DNA of 64,000 bases from Campylobacter concisus (GCF_002913715.1 NZ_PPCE01000009.1:124001-188000); one strand, 5' to 3'; counted from the stretch's first letter, positions 1 to 8,255 are shown. The notes: generated by a model not told the origin, from the sequence alone. Program-made: numbers and translations.

Positions 1-1455
1 GCTTTTTAAGCCAAAGTGCCTTGCAAAGCTATATTCTGAGTTTAAATTTACACTATAAAGCGTTGCATCAACGTTTCTTGAGATGACGGCATTTTTATTT
101 ATTAGTGGCATCGCAGCCTTTGAGTGGCGCCTATCAAAAATGATCAAATTTTTAACGCTATCAGCGATGAAATGCCCTCCAAAGCTAAATGCATCTTTGT
201 TTTGAAGCGAATTTAGATACTCTTTGTAAAACTCGCTGCCAAATTTAAAGCCAAGAACTGCTCTATTGTGCCTTTCTGGCTCTAAATTTGGATTTGCTAT
301 CCAGCCTTTATCGCCTTCGCCATAAAGTGCGTTAAAACGCTCCATATTACTTGGCAGACGAGACAAACTCTCAAGCTTTGCAAAGTAGCTATCCTTGTCG
401 TTTGGTGTAAATTTATATTTTAAACTTGCACTAAAAGCGTCTTTTTTGATCTTATCGCTTACATCTTCACCATAAATTTGACGAACTAATTTACGAGTGG
501 TATTAGGTGCGATCATCGGATTTTGCACAAAAAATTTAGTGTCAATACCATTTAATTTACTTCTTTGCTCTTCATATTTTAAGGCAAGAGAAGCTTCGTT
601 TGCTTCATTAAATTTATAAGCAAGTGTATCAAAGAGCATAAATTTATCATTTCTAACATCAGCAAATCTATATCCGTTAAAGACCCAGTTGTTGCCTTGC
701 TTCATGTATCTTTTGCCGTCATGTTTATCTTTTTCAAAGCCAGCGCCTATTTGATTGTGAAAGCTTGCAAAGTCAGCGTCATACTTTAAATTTGCCTCAA
801 ATATATTTCTCTTTAAATCCACTTTCACATTTTGAGTGGTATCTCTTAGATGAAAATTATCAGCTTTTCGCTCAACCTTTTTTGCAGCAAGCTCAAGATT
901 TAGTGTGTTTGATAGATCCTCTTCACCCAAGCGAATATTTAGCTTGCCAACTTTTCTTGTCGTTTTAAAAGCGTCCATCTCGTGCTCTGGTTGTTTATCT
1001 TTATCAATATTATCCCTTAAAAACGTAAGCCTAAGCTCGCTAAGCTCATTTGGCACGAAACCTAAGATAGCACTTTGGCCTTGTCTATTGTAGCCATAGT
1101 CCCATCTTTTGCCACTTCCATCTTTATAATTATTTGCTTTGGTGAAATTTGCATTTAAAATGGTATAAAAATTTGCGCCACGATATTTAAAAAGCGATGA
1201 ATTGTAAAAGCTTTTGCCATACATTCCAGCCGAAATATGAAACATATCAGCTGAGTTATCAAGTAAATTTGTAACAAATGTATATTCGTCTCTTTGAGTG
1301 CGGTCAAATTGATTTTCCACAAAGGCACTTTGTGCAACGTTTGGCGTGATGACTGGTGGCGGTGCAAATTCTCTAATAGGCTTTATAATGTCTAAATTTG
1401 CTTCATTTGCTAGAAGCAGTGATGAAAGAACTGCTAGGCTTAAAATGGGCCTCAT
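1..1455 (-). CDS. TonB-dependent receptor-like outer membrane barrel, 3' end outside window
   Basis: An open frame runs from an ATG at 1455 to base 1 without a stop (485 codons), so the C-terminus lies outside the window. AGGAG precedes the ATG at good spacing. The product begins with a signal peptide (residues 1-17, ending near LLLANEA). It continues with alternating hydrophobic/polar beta-strand sequence and contains NPNLEPERHNRAVLGFKFG, a typical phrase of the strand after 'N-P-x-L-x-P-E' in TonB-dependent receptors. I do not see the usual plug domain of about 130 residues; barrel-like sequence starts by about residue 50. The substrate is unknown; copper, iron or heme are possible. The AT-rich upstream region contains a TGATAA...AATCATAATTAT stretch that could be a Fur-type site, but this is weak. 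Family placement is likely, function is not resolved. Confidence 0.7.
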   Translation of the reverse strand, partial: MRPILSLAVLSSLLLANEANLDIIKPIREFAPPPVITPNVAQSAFVENQFDRTQRDEYTFVTNLLDNSADMFHISAGMYGKSFYNSSLFKYRGANFYTILNANFTKANNYKDGSGKRWDYGYNRQGQSAILGFVPNELSELRLTFLRDNIDKDKQPEHEMDAFKTTRKVGKLNIRLGEEDLSNTLNLELAAKKVERKADNFHLRDTTQNVKVDLKRNIFEANLKYDADFASFHNQIGAGFEKDKHDGKRYMKQGNNWVFNGYRFADVRNDKFMLFDTLAYKFNEANEASLALKYEEQRSKLNGIDTKFFVQNPMIAPNTTRKLVRQIYGEDVSDKIKKDAFSASLKYKFTPNDKDSYFAKLESLSRLPSNMERFNALYGEGDKGWIANPNLEPERHNRAVLGFKFGSEFYKEYLNSLQNKDAFSFGGHFIADSVKNLIIFDRRHSKAAMPLINKNAVISRNVDATLYSVNLNSEYSFARHFGLKS

Positions 1456-1694
1456 GTAAACTCCTTTTAAAGATATAATTATGATTTCTTTTATCAGAAT
1501 TGTAGTAGCAAAACCCTTTATAAAAGTTGATGTAAGTCATCTTTTAAATTTTTAATCCACATTTACGAGCTTATTGTAGATAAAATGCTTGATTTTATTT
1601 TTGTAAGAGTAGCTAAATGGTGTAAATTTAATGTGAAAAATGTATAAAATTTTGATAATTGTTATATAAAAATTTAAATCATAGGTCGATTTAA
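1456..1694. other. AT-rich intergenic region
   Basis: No gene is seen here. It holds the leader of the leftward receptor gene and the tail of the leftward membrane protein/moa group. The stretch near 1470-1505, read on the minus strand, has TGATAAAAGAAATCATAATT, a weak dyad that might bind Fur. There is no convincing terminator. Confidence 0.4.
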
Positions 1695-2159
1695 TTAGGC
1701 TCTAAAATTATTAAGCCTATCTCTTAGCTCTTTTGAAATTGTAAATTTTGAAAGTTCATATTTATCAAAAATGATGATCAAATCATCACCTAGTGGTTGC
1801 ACTAACCCAAAGCAAGCATCTCTATCAAGATGGTTTTTCTTAAATTTTACGCTCAAAGTTTCAACTTTTTTCTTATCACCAAAGCTTTTAATGGCGATTT
1901 CTTCGATATCCTTAAAGTAAAATTTTATGCTTTTTGAGCCTTTTGTGATGATAAATCCATCATCTTCGATACTTAAAAAGCTATTTTGTAAAATTTTTCT
2001 AACACAAAAGAACGCTGAGAGAGCGCCAATGATGATGCCAAAGAGAGACGCTGCGCCAAGAGCTATATAAAAGTAGCCAACGATGCTAAATATAAAAAGT
2101 CCAAGCCCAAACGCAAGCGCCCAAAAAACATCTTTTTTACTCTCTTTTGTTATCATCAT
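1695..2159 (-). CDS. Small inner membrane protein with PH-like tail
   Basis: A 154-residue protein I cannot assign to a named family. Residues about 11-32 and 34-52 form two adjacent hydrophobic segments (a membrane hairpin). The remaining ~95 residues are soluble and read like a small beta-rich domain (ISIEDDGFIITKG, then IKFYFKDIEEIAIK), similar in pattern to the bacterial PH-like domains that often follow two membrane helices. It lies 8 bases downstream of moaE on the same strand, so it may be cotranscribed with moaD-moaE, but nothing in the sequence links it to molybdenum. It starts with two Met codons, with AAAAGGAAAA upstream. Confidence 0.6.
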   Translation of the reverse strand: MMITKESKKDVFWALAFGLGLFIFSIVGYFYIALGAASLFGIIIGALSAFFCVRKILQNSFLSIEDDGFIITKGSKSIKFYFKDIEEIAIKSFGDKKKVETLSVKFKKNHLDRDACFGLVQPLGDDLIIIFDKYELSKFTISKELRDRLNNFRA

Positions 2160-2167
2160 TTTTCCTT

Positions 2168-2602
2168 TTAAGCTAAAATCCCAGCACCATTTATCGCTTG
2201 GCTGCGCTCTTTTGCATAAATTCTCTCGCCATTTATCACGTCATATTTCCAGATCGGTGCATTTGCCTTAAAGTCCTCGACAAATTCGTTTATGAGCCTT
2301 AGCGCGACCTTTCTTTGAGGGCTCACAACGCCTGCAACATAAGAGCTCGTATGCACGGCCACATCGCCTTTTGAGTGAGCAAAGAGTACGTAGGCATTTT
2401 CTTTTTTGGCTCGCTCCTGCCAAGCATCTAGCCATTTTTTAAGTATTGGCTCATAGATATCAAAGCTAAGCGCCGAAATACCACCTTCTTCTCTTACGAT
2501 TCCAACAAAAGTGATGAGCGCACCGCAGTTTTTATCCTTAAAGCGTTCATACCACTCGTTTGTGATGCTTTGAACATCTAAGCTTCCATTATAAATTTGC
2601 AT
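2168..2602 (-). CDS. moaE: Molybdopterin synthase catalytic subunit MoaE
   Basis: MoaE is the large subunit of molybdopterin synthase. It transfers two sulfurs from the MoaD C-terminal thiocarboxylate onto precursor Z (cPMP) to make molybdopterin, in the cytoplasm. Family signatures are GALITFVGIVREEGG near residue 26, LSFDIYEP, the segment VLFAHSKGDVAVHTSSYVAG and the C-terminal IWKYDVINGERIYAKE, whose Lys is expected to be catalytic. A longer frame begins at 2659, but the ATG at 2602 has GGAGG just upstream, gives the usual MoaE N-terminus (144 aa) and avoids overlapping moaD. moaD ends one base earlier, so the pair is an operon. The cofactor is needed by the formate dehydrogenase encoded in this window. 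Confidence 0.93.
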   Translation of the reverse strand: MQIYNGSLDVQSITNEWYERFKDKNCGALITFVGIVREEGGISALSFDIYEPILKKWLDAWQERAKKENAYVLFAHSKGDVAVHTSSYVAGVVSPQRKVALRLINEFVEDFKANAPIWKYDVINGERIYAKERSQAINGAGILA

Positions 2603-2603
2603 C

Positions 2604-2825
2604 TTAGCCTCCACAAACTGGCGGCAAAATAGAAATTTTATCGCCTGATTTAAGAGCAAAATTTATATCGCTTACGATCTCGTCATTTACGGCAACCGCA
2701 CAGATATTTAGCCATTTTTTAAGCTCTTCTTTCTCACTTAAAGCCTCTTTTACTTCGCCTAAATTTTTTGCTTCTACTTTGATATTTTCAAGCCCGATAG
2801 GCCCAAGAAATTCGATCTCTATCAC
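2604..2825 (-). CDS. moaD: Molybdopterin synthase sulfur carrier MoaD
   Basis: A 73-residue ubiquitin-fold protein ending in the diagnostic PPVCGG. The terminal Gly-Gly is activated by adenylation and converted to a thiocarboxylate that supplies sulfur to MoaE. The core SGDKISILPPVCGG matches MoaD/ThiS carriers. MoaD rather than ThiS is supported by length and by the immediately following moaE on the same strand (one base apart). The divergent gene nspC starts about 80 bases away, so the promoter for moaD lies between 2826 and 2908. Confidence 0.93.
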   Translation of the reverse strand: MIEIEFLGPIGLENIKVEAKNLGEVKEALSEKEELKKWLNICAVAVNDEIVSDINFALKSGDKISILPPVCGG

Positions 2826-2908
2826 GTTTTATCCTTTGAGATTTTTGCTGATTTTACTTAAAAATAAATTTAGATATACTTATTTAAAAATTTAAAAAGC
2901 GAGCAAAA

Positions 2909-4048
2909 ATGAACGAAATTTTAAAGAGCATAAAAACCCCAGCCTACGTCTGCGAAGAGGCAAAAGTACGTAAAAATTTAGAGCTTTTAAAATATGTCAA
3001 AGAGCAAAGCGGAGCTAAAATTTTAGTCGCACTCAAAGGCTTTGCATTTAGCGGAGTGATGGACATGGTTGGCTCTTATCTTGATGGTGCGACTTGCAGT
3101 GGGCTTCATGAGGCAAAATTTGCAAACGAATACGTAAAAGGCGAGATCCACACGTATAGTCCAGCGTTTAAAGAGGAGGATTTTGATGAAATTTTAAAAA
3201 TTTCAAAGCACATCACATTTAACTCTTTTGCTCAGTGGCAAAAATTTAAGGGTATTGCCCTAGAAAATGGTATCATCTGCGGCCTGCGCGTAAATCCAGA
3301 GGTCTCGCTAGCCCCAACTGACAGCTACAATCCATGCGGTAAATTTAGCAGGCTTGGCATCACGAGAGCAAATTTTAAACCTGAGCTTCTTGATGGCATT
3401 AGCGGGCTACATTTTCACGCGCTTTGCGAGGAGAGTGCGAGTAGCTTGCAGACCGTGCTAGAGGCGTTTGAGGAGAAATTTGGCGAGTTTATCCCAAAGA
3501 TGAAATGGATAAATATGGGCGGAGGACATCACATCACGAGGGCTGATTACGATGTGGAACTGCTTATAAAAATAATTAGGCGCTTCCGCGAAAAATACGG
3601 CGTAGAGGTCTATCTGGAGCCTGGCGAGGCTGTGGGCTGGCAGACTGGCTTTTTGATAAGCAGCGTGCTTGACATCGTGCATAACGAAAAAGATATCGCC
3701 ATCCTTGACACCTCGGCTGAGGCGCACATGCCTGATACCGTGCTCATGCCTTACCGTCCAGCAGTTAGAGGTGAGAGTGAAAATGGCAAATTTGCTTATA
3801 GATTTGGTGGTAATACCTGCCTGGCTGGCGATATAGTGGGGCTTGAAGCGGACGATGCGGAGTATAAATTTGATAGTGAGCTAAAAATCGGTGACCGTGT
3901 CATCTTTGAAGATCAAATTCACTACACTATTGTGAAAAATACGACATTTAATGGCATTAAGTTGCCTGACCTTGTCCTTTTAAAAGAAAATGGCGAAGTT
4001 AAAATGATCCGCGAATTCGGATATGAAGAGTATAAACGCAGAAACTAA
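2909..4048 (+). CDS. nspC: Carboxynorspermidine/carboxyspermidine decarboxylase
   Basis: A PLP-dependent fold-III decarboxylase of 379 residues, the normal length for NspC. It makes spermidine or norspermidine from the carboxylated precursor, the last step of the aspartate-semialdehyde polyamine route that Campylobacter uses instead of SpeE. Visible motifs are ILVALKGFAFSG (PLP lysine, about residue 43), SGLHFHALCEE, the glycine-rich INMGGGHHITR, and YLEPGEAVGW. The C-terminal half has the IFEDQIHYTIVKNTTFNG stretch. An ATG at 2909 follows AAAAAGCGAGC, a weak ribosome site. It stands alone on the plus strand next to divergent moaD; the adjacency to moa genes is typical of Campylobacter. Confidence 0.93.
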   Translation: MNEILKSIKTPAYVCEEAKVRKNLELLKYVKEQSGAKILVALKGFAFSGVMDMVGSYLDGATCSGLHEAKFANEYVKGEIHTYSPAFKEEDFDEILKISKHITFNSFAQWQKFKGIALENGIICGLRVNPEVSLAPTDSYNPCGKFSRLGITRANFKPELLDGISGLHFHALCEESASSLQTVLEAFEEKFGEFIPKMKWINMGGGHHITRADYDVELLIKIIRRFREKYGVEVYLEPGEAVGWQTGFLISSVLDIVHNEKDIAILDTSAEAHMPDTVLMPYRPAVRGESENGKFAYRFGGNTCLAGDIVGLEADDAEYKFDSELKIGDRVIFEDQIHYTIVKNTTFNGIKLPDLVLLKENGEVKMIREFGYEEYKRRN

Positions 4049-4111
4049 TCACTGGTGTTTTGGCTAGCTTTTGGCTGCTAAATACTGAGAATTTTTCTAC
4101 ACGGATTAGTA

Positions 4112-4500
4112 TCAATAAATTTTGGCAAATTTATCTATCTTTGCACTCTTTTGCAAGTTGTATTCGGTTTCATTTGCGATACTTTGAGCTAATTCTTTAG
4201 CGAAAATCACTTATAAAGCCAAAAGTTATATCCATACCAGCAGCCACACCTGAAGCCGTGTAAAATTTATCATCTTTTACTTAGTTGGCGTGCAATTGTC
4301 ACTACAGCCTTGCCGCAACTTTTTACCCGCTCAAATGATCTTTTATTTGATGTAGCTTTTAGTCCGTCAGGCACTCCAGCGCGAACTAGTAAAGCTGAGC
4401 CAGTGTAGAGACTAAGGCAAAAATTTGAAGCCAGAATACACTCCTTAGGATTTGATATCAACTCGTTGTCATTAAAACTAGGACCTCATAATCATCAAAA
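4112..4500 (-). pseudogene. Decayed DJ-1/PfpI family protein
   Basis: No frame is intact here, yet successive minus-strand frames spell a DJ-1/PfpI (ThiJ-like) protein in the right order. Near 4490-4460: DYEVLVLMTTS then a stop. At 4440-4270: LCLSLYTGSALLVRAGVPDGLKATSNKRSFERVKSCG, matching the nucleophile-elbow region (normally C-T-G) and the following helix. In another frame at 4265-4205: KFYTASGVAAGMDITFGFISD. In a third at 4197-4112: KELAQSIANETEYN, ending in TGA at 4112. At least three frameshifts or stops are needed, so it is a pseudogene. The first ~60 codons of the family seem missing. The residue strings are direct translation; the family call is from memory. Confidence 0.75.
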
Positions 4501-4720
4501 AAGAAGACAAAATAGATTCATTGCTCTACTTTTTGGATAGAAATTTTAAAAATCTTTGGTGTTTTCGTTTACATTTTAAAAGCAAAATCTGAAATAACTT
4601 TAACTATAAAATAGGATGAATTTAGATTTAATATTCTTATAAAAATTAACAAAGCTTAAATATTTTTTATAAAATTTTTAGTAATCTTTTTTGCTAAGGT
4701 TTGCTTGTGATTAGCTCTGA

Positions 4721-4726
4721 TATAAT
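4721..4726 (+). promoter_or_regulatory. -10 box TATAAT upstream of cytochrome b gene
   Basis: TATAAT preceded by CTCTGA, 85 bases before the ATG at 4811. Campylobacter sigma-70 promoters rely on a strong -10 with AT-periodic upstream DNA and no fixed -35, which fits here. A small CTTAAATTGTTTAAG dyad lies in the leader just before the ribosome site AAGGA. Confidence 0.5.
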
Positions 4727-4810
4727 AGCAACCAAAATAGCGTAGCTATGCGATTTAACGTATTTAACCAATACTTAAATTGTTTAAGCTCAAATTCATA
4801 AAGGACTACA

Positions 4811-5758
4811 ATGACGAGAATTCTTACTCTGCTTTTTACATTATTTGTAACAGCAATGGCAACTCAAGGACCAACTGGCGTCAATCAATATAATAGTGCC
4901 ATTTGGGCGGCTGAAAGGATAGAAAATATCAAGCCATACGAACAAGGTTTGGGGCCGATATTTACTTTTATCCAAGGTAATGATTATTTTGCAATAGCAG
5001 CACTTTCTATCATTTTGGCTGTTATTGGAGCATTTGCATTACACTTTTTAATCATTGGACCAAAACATTTTAGTCATGATGGTAAAAAGGTATTTGCTTT
5101 TTCATTGATCATACGTATAGCTCATGGTTTGGCAGCGATCTCATGGATCATTTTAGTACCAACTGGTATCATCATTATGTGGGGTGCAGAGCTTGGCGGT
5201 GGAACATTTGTGCGTTTCTGTAGATACTTGCACGATACAGCAACTGTGATCTTTGCTGTTTCTGTGCTTCCTATGTTATTTACCTGGACAAAGAGAATGC
5301 TTCCAGCAATTTATGATATCAGATGGATGATGATAGTTGGTGGCTATTTATCAAAGAAAAAGAGACCTGTTCCGGCTGGTAAATTTAATGCTGGTCAAAA
5401 AGCATGGTATTGGATCGCTATCCCTGGTGGTATCGTTATGATAATTACTGGTGCGATTATGTATTTTACAGACTTCAAAGAGCCAGCGGTTGCTTCTTGG
5501 TTTGGTCTTACACAAATTGATCTTTTAAGATACAGCGTAATTATCCATAACTGTCTTGGCATCGCATGTGCAGTATTTTTCTTAGTTCATATTTATATGG
5601 CAGCTATTGCTATTCATGGTGCTATTTGGTCGATGATTACTGGATATAAAGAGGAAGAAGAAGTTTATGTTCTTCATCACTACTGGTACCAAGAGCTCGT
5701 TAGAGAAAATAAAATTCCAGTATCTGATTATGAAAAGTCTTATACAAATTTAAAATAA
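4811..5758 (+). CDS. fdhC: Formate dehydrogenase cytochrome b subunit (gamma)
   Basis: A 315-residue di-heme cytochrome b of the FdhI/FdoI type. It takes electrons from FdhB and passes them to menaquinone in the inner membrane. An N-terminal signal-like segment (residues 3-18) is followed by four membrane helices at about residues 57-82, 98-122, 205-225 and 245-275. Candidate heme histidines are in IRIAHGLAAISW, RYLHDTATVIF, IIHNCLGIACAVFFLVH and IAIHGAIW. SD AAGGACTACA precedes the ATG. It sits 28 kb from fdhA/fdhB and directly before yedF-selD, whereas in C. jejuni the subunit follows fdhB. A different b-type cytochrome role cannot be excluded, but family resemblance is strong and the window has no other candidate partner for FdhAB. 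Confidence 0.85.
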   Translation: MTRILTLLFTLFVTAMATQGPTGVNQYNSAIWAAERIENIKPYEQGLGPIFTFIQGNDYFAIAALSIILAVIGAFALHFLIIGPKHFSHDGKKVFAFSLIIRIAHGLAAISWIILVPTGIIIMWGAELGGGTFVRFCRYLHDTATVIFAVSVLPMLFTWTKRMLPAIYDIRWMMIVGGYLSKKKRPVPAGKFNAGQKAWYWIAIPGGIVMIITGAIMYFTDFKEPAVASWFGLTQIDLLRYSVIIHNCLGIACAVFFLVHIYMAAIAIHGAIWSMITGYKEEEEVYVLHHYWYQELVRENKIPVSDYEKSYTNLK

Positions 5759-5767
5759 TTAACTTTA

Positions 5768-5797
5768 CTTTGATCTTGCTAGTAAGCGAGGTCAAAG
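5768..5797 (+). terminator. Intrinsic terminator after fdhC
   Basis: Arms CTTTGATCTTGC (5768-5779) and GCGAGGTCAAAG (5786-5797) pair over 12 positions with two G-T wobbles and a 6-base loop, followed by CTCTATTTT. It separates the cytochrome gene from yedF-selD. Confidence 0.75.
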
Positions 5798-5855
5798 CTC
5801 TATTTTATCTCAAATTTATACATTAAAATTTTTAAAATAATTAATATTTTTTGGC

Positions 5856-5861
5856 TATAAT
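5856..5861 (+). promoter_or_regulatory. Extended -10 box upstream of yedF-selD
   Basis: TTTTTTGGCTATAAT, a strong Campylobacter-type -10, 48 bases before the yedF ATG and after the fdhC terminator, so yedF-selD probably has its own promoter. Confidence 0.55.
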
Positions 5862-5908
5862 CCAAACTAGTTTCAAGGTTTGAAATACTAATTGCAAAAG
5901 GAAAAATC

Positions 5909-6508
5909 ATGACAACAATTGATTGTAGAAATTTAGAGTGTCCAAAGCCAGTCATAATGACAAAAAATGCACTTGATGGCTTAAGTGAAGGTGAAAGCTT
6001 AGAAATTTTGGTAAATGCACTAGCCCCAAAAGAAAATATTTCAAGATTTTTAAAAAATCAAAATATAAACTTTAGCCTCGAAAGCAATGGCAACGAAACT
6101 AAAATTTTAGCTACAAAAGGCAAAAATGCACTTGAGCTTACAAATTTTGATGAGTTTGTCTGTGACATAACACCAAAAAATAATAAAGTACTCTATCTGA
6201 ATGAAGAGTGCGCGGGAAGTGGCGAAGTAGGAATAAATTTACTATCAAAATTCTTAGGAGCATTTCTTCAAGTTGAGAAAAAACCAAAGATAATAATCTG
6301 CGTAAATAACGCTGTAAAGATGACTACAAACCGCTCACACCCAAGCTTTAAGCCGCTTAAAGATCTTGAAGCTGCTGGTGTTAAAATTTTAAGCTGCGGA
6401 AGCTGCTTGGAGGCTTATAAGCTAGTAAGCGATCTTGCGATTGGCGAAATTTCAAATGCTTATGAGATCATCGACATACTCTCAACTCACGAGCAAATCA
6501 AACTATGA
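5909..6508 (+). CDS. yedF: Selenium metabolism protein YedF
   Basis: A 199-residue two-part protein. Residues 1-75 are a TusA/SirA-like domain with the conserved CPKP motif (Cys11 in RNLECPKPVIMTKNAL). Residues about 95-199 are a DsrE-like domain with GSGEVGINLLSKFLGAF and the cysteine pair in ILSCGSCLEAYKL. This fusion is the YedF family found with selenophosphate synthetase genes. It is thought to handle reactive sulfur or selenium for SelD, but its exact reaction is not established. Its stop overlaps the selD start by four bases (ATGA), so the two are translationally coupled. AAAAGGAAAAATC provides the ribosome site. Confidence 0.88.
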   Translation: MTTIDCRNLECPKPVIMTKNALDGLSEGESLEILVNALAPKENISRFLKNQNINFSLESNGNETKILATKGKNALELTNFDEFVCDITPKNNKVLYLNEECAGSGEVGINLLSKFLGAFLQVEKKPKIIICVNNAVKMTTNRSHPSFKPLKDLEAAGVKILSCGSCLEAYKLVSDLAIGEISNAYEIIDILSTHEQIKL

Positions 6509-7527
6509 TCTACCACGACAAAAAGCTTACGCAGTTTGTTAGAGCCGCTGGTTGAGCTGCTAAGCTTGACCCGTCGGGTCTAAACAAAACGATTAGTAGT
6601 TTAAATTTATCTCATCCAAATCTGCTCTCAAGCACCAATTCTAATGAGGATGCGAGTGTCTTTAAAATTTCAAGTGATCTTGCACTTGTTCAAACGCTTG
6701 ATTTTATAACGCCTGTGGTAAACGATCCATTTATCTACGGACAAATCGCTGCCGCAAATAGCCTAAGCGACGTCTTTGCAATGGGTGGCGAGGTGATAAA
6801 TGCTCTAAATATCGTGGGTTTTGATAGCTGCAACTTGGCACCTGAAATTTTAGGTGAAATTTTGCAAGGCGGAGCCGATAAAGTAAAAGAGTGTGGTGGC
6901 ATTATTGTTGGTGGGCATACGATCGAGACACAGCAGATGTATTATGGACTTAGCGTCACTGGAAGGGTTCATCCTGATAAATTTTGGGCAAATAATACTG
7001 CCATAAATGGCAATGTTTTGATACTTACAAAGCCCCTTGGAAGCGGCATTTTAAGCACAGCAATAAAGGCTGATTTATTAAGCATGGAGCAGATAAAAGA
7101 GGCTGCAACTATCATGGCACAGCTAAATTTTTATGCATTAAAGGCACTTGATGACATCAAAGTCTACGGCGCTACTGATGTGACTGGATTTGGCTTTTTG
7201 GGACATTTAAGCGAAATGCTAAATGAAAAGATCAGTTTTGAAATTTATGAAAAAAACGTGCCAATCATTGCAAGTGCAAAGGAATTTGCAGATATGGGCA
7301 TTATTCCAGAAGGAAGCTATAAAAACCGCGAATTTGCAAAGCATTTTGTAGACAAAGAAGCTGACATTTTACTATTTGACGCACAAACTTCTGGTGGACT
7401 TTTGCTTGCAGTTGGTGAAAAGGACGCGATGCTCGCAGTAAAACGCTTAAAAGAAGTAGGCTACGAGCACTCAACTATCGTTGGTTCTGCGGTGTCAAAG
7501 AGCGAGTTTGGTATATTTTTAAGATAA
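6505..7527 (+). CDS. selD: Selenophosphate synthetase, itself a selenoprotein
   Basis: SelD makes selenophosphate from selenide and ATP, the selenium donor for SelA. The frame starts at the ATG overlapping the yedF stop and contains one in-frame TGA (6553-6555, codon 17) before the long open part; read as selenocysteine it gives 340 residues. The N-terminus reads FVRAAGUAAKLDPSGLN, aligning with the E. coli active site Cys17-Gly-Cys19-Lys20, so U is at 17 and Lys at 20. The second cysteine is replaced by alanine. Downstream motifs are TPVVNDPFIYGQIAAANSL, GGHTIETQQMYYGLSVTG, ATDVTGFGFLGHL and TSGGLLLAV. A gene caller stopping at TGA would start wrongly at 6715. A hairpin follows the TGA. Confidence 0.93.
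6553..6580 (+). promoter_or_regulatory. UGA selenocysteine codon and SECIS-like hairpin in selD
   Basis: TGA at 6553-6555. Arms GACCC (6568-6572) and GGGTC (6576-6580) enclose the loop GTC, so a loop GU lies about 20 bases after the U of UGA. Bacterial SECIS elements have a short stem with an exposed GU at this distance, recognised by the winged-helix tail of SelB. Confidence 0.7.
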
Positions 7528-7590
7528 ATTTTTAAAAATAGCATGCTATCTCATTGCGTTAGTGAAATCTTTTAATTTACTTAGCCATTC

Positions 7591-7596
7591 TATAAT
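7591..7596 (+). promoter_or_regulatory. -10 box upstream of nitroreductase
   Basis: TATAAT in TTAGCCATTCTATAATTTC, about 25 bases before the start codon pair at 7618/7621. Confidence 0.5.
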
Positions 7597-7620
7597 TTCA
7601 AAAACTACAAAGGAGAGATG

Positions 7621-8250
7621 ATGAATTATCTTGAAATTTTAAAATTTCGTCATGCTTGCAAGGTTTTTGACGAAAGCAAAAAAATCGGTGCTGGTGAGTT
7701 TGATTTTATACTAGAGGCTGGCAGGTTAAGCCCTAGTTCAACTGGCCTTGAGCAGTGGGATATCTTAGTCGTTCAAAATAAAGAGCTTAGAGAAAAAATA
7801 AAAGCTCTTTCATGGAATCAAGCGCAAATCACATCTTGCTCGCATTTAGTTGTCGTTTTAGCTAAGATCAAAGAGGTAAAATTTGGAAGCACCTACGTTA
7901 ATAAAATGATCGCTAGAAATACCAATAAAGATCCTGAAGCCATTGCTGCAAGACAAAAATTTTACCATGACTTTTTGCTAGCAAATTTTAAAAATGATGA
8001 TGAGCTAACATTTCAGTGGTCACATGAGCAATGCATGATAATCGCCACAAATATGATGAATGCAGCCGCGAGTTTGGGCATTGATAGTTGCCCGATAGAA
8101 GGCTTTGACAGACATGCTTTAAATAAACTTTTAGGGCTTGATGAGAGCTTTCAAAGAGTGGCTATCGTGGTGCCATTTGGCTACCGCCTAAATCCACAAC
8201 CAAAAAAACTTCGCAGAGAAATTTCTGATATCGTTACTTGGATCTATTAA
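7621..8250 (+). CDS. NAD(P)H-dependent nitroreductase-family oxidoreductase
   Basis: About 209 residues, a standard single-domain FMN nitroreductase. The N-terminal RHACKVFDESKKI corresponds to the FMN-phosphate-binding 'R-R-S-x-R' region. LEAGRLSPSSTGLEQWDILVV is the typical 'A-P-S-x-x-N-x-Q-P' helix with a replaced Asn. The C-terminal half has AAASLGIDSCPIEGFD (catalytic-site loop) and VAIVVPFGYR. Two Met codons are adjacent (7618, 7621). GGAG lies only two bases before the first, so the second is the better start. Neighbours give no specific substrate; related Campylobacter enzymes are annotated as nitroreductase or NAD(P)H oxidoreductase. It is a single-gene unit with its own promoter and terminator. 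Confidence 0.85.
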   Translation: MNYLEILKFRHACKVFDESKKIGAGEFDFILEAGRLSPSSTGLEQWDILVVQNKELREKIKALSWNQAQITSCSHLVVVLAKIKEVKFGSTYVNKMIARNTNKDPEAIAARQKFYHDFLLANFKNDDELTFQWSHEQCMIIATNMMNAAASLGIDSCPIEGFDRHALNKLLGLDESFQRVAIVVPFGYRLNPQPKKLRREISDIVTWIY

Positions 8251-8255
8251 GATAT

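Noticed and set aside
6715-7527. selD starting at the internal ATG at 6715
   Set aside because: The true frame begins at 6505 and reads through TGA as selenocysteine; the N-terminal residues upstream of 6715 align with SelD and a hairpin follows the TGA.
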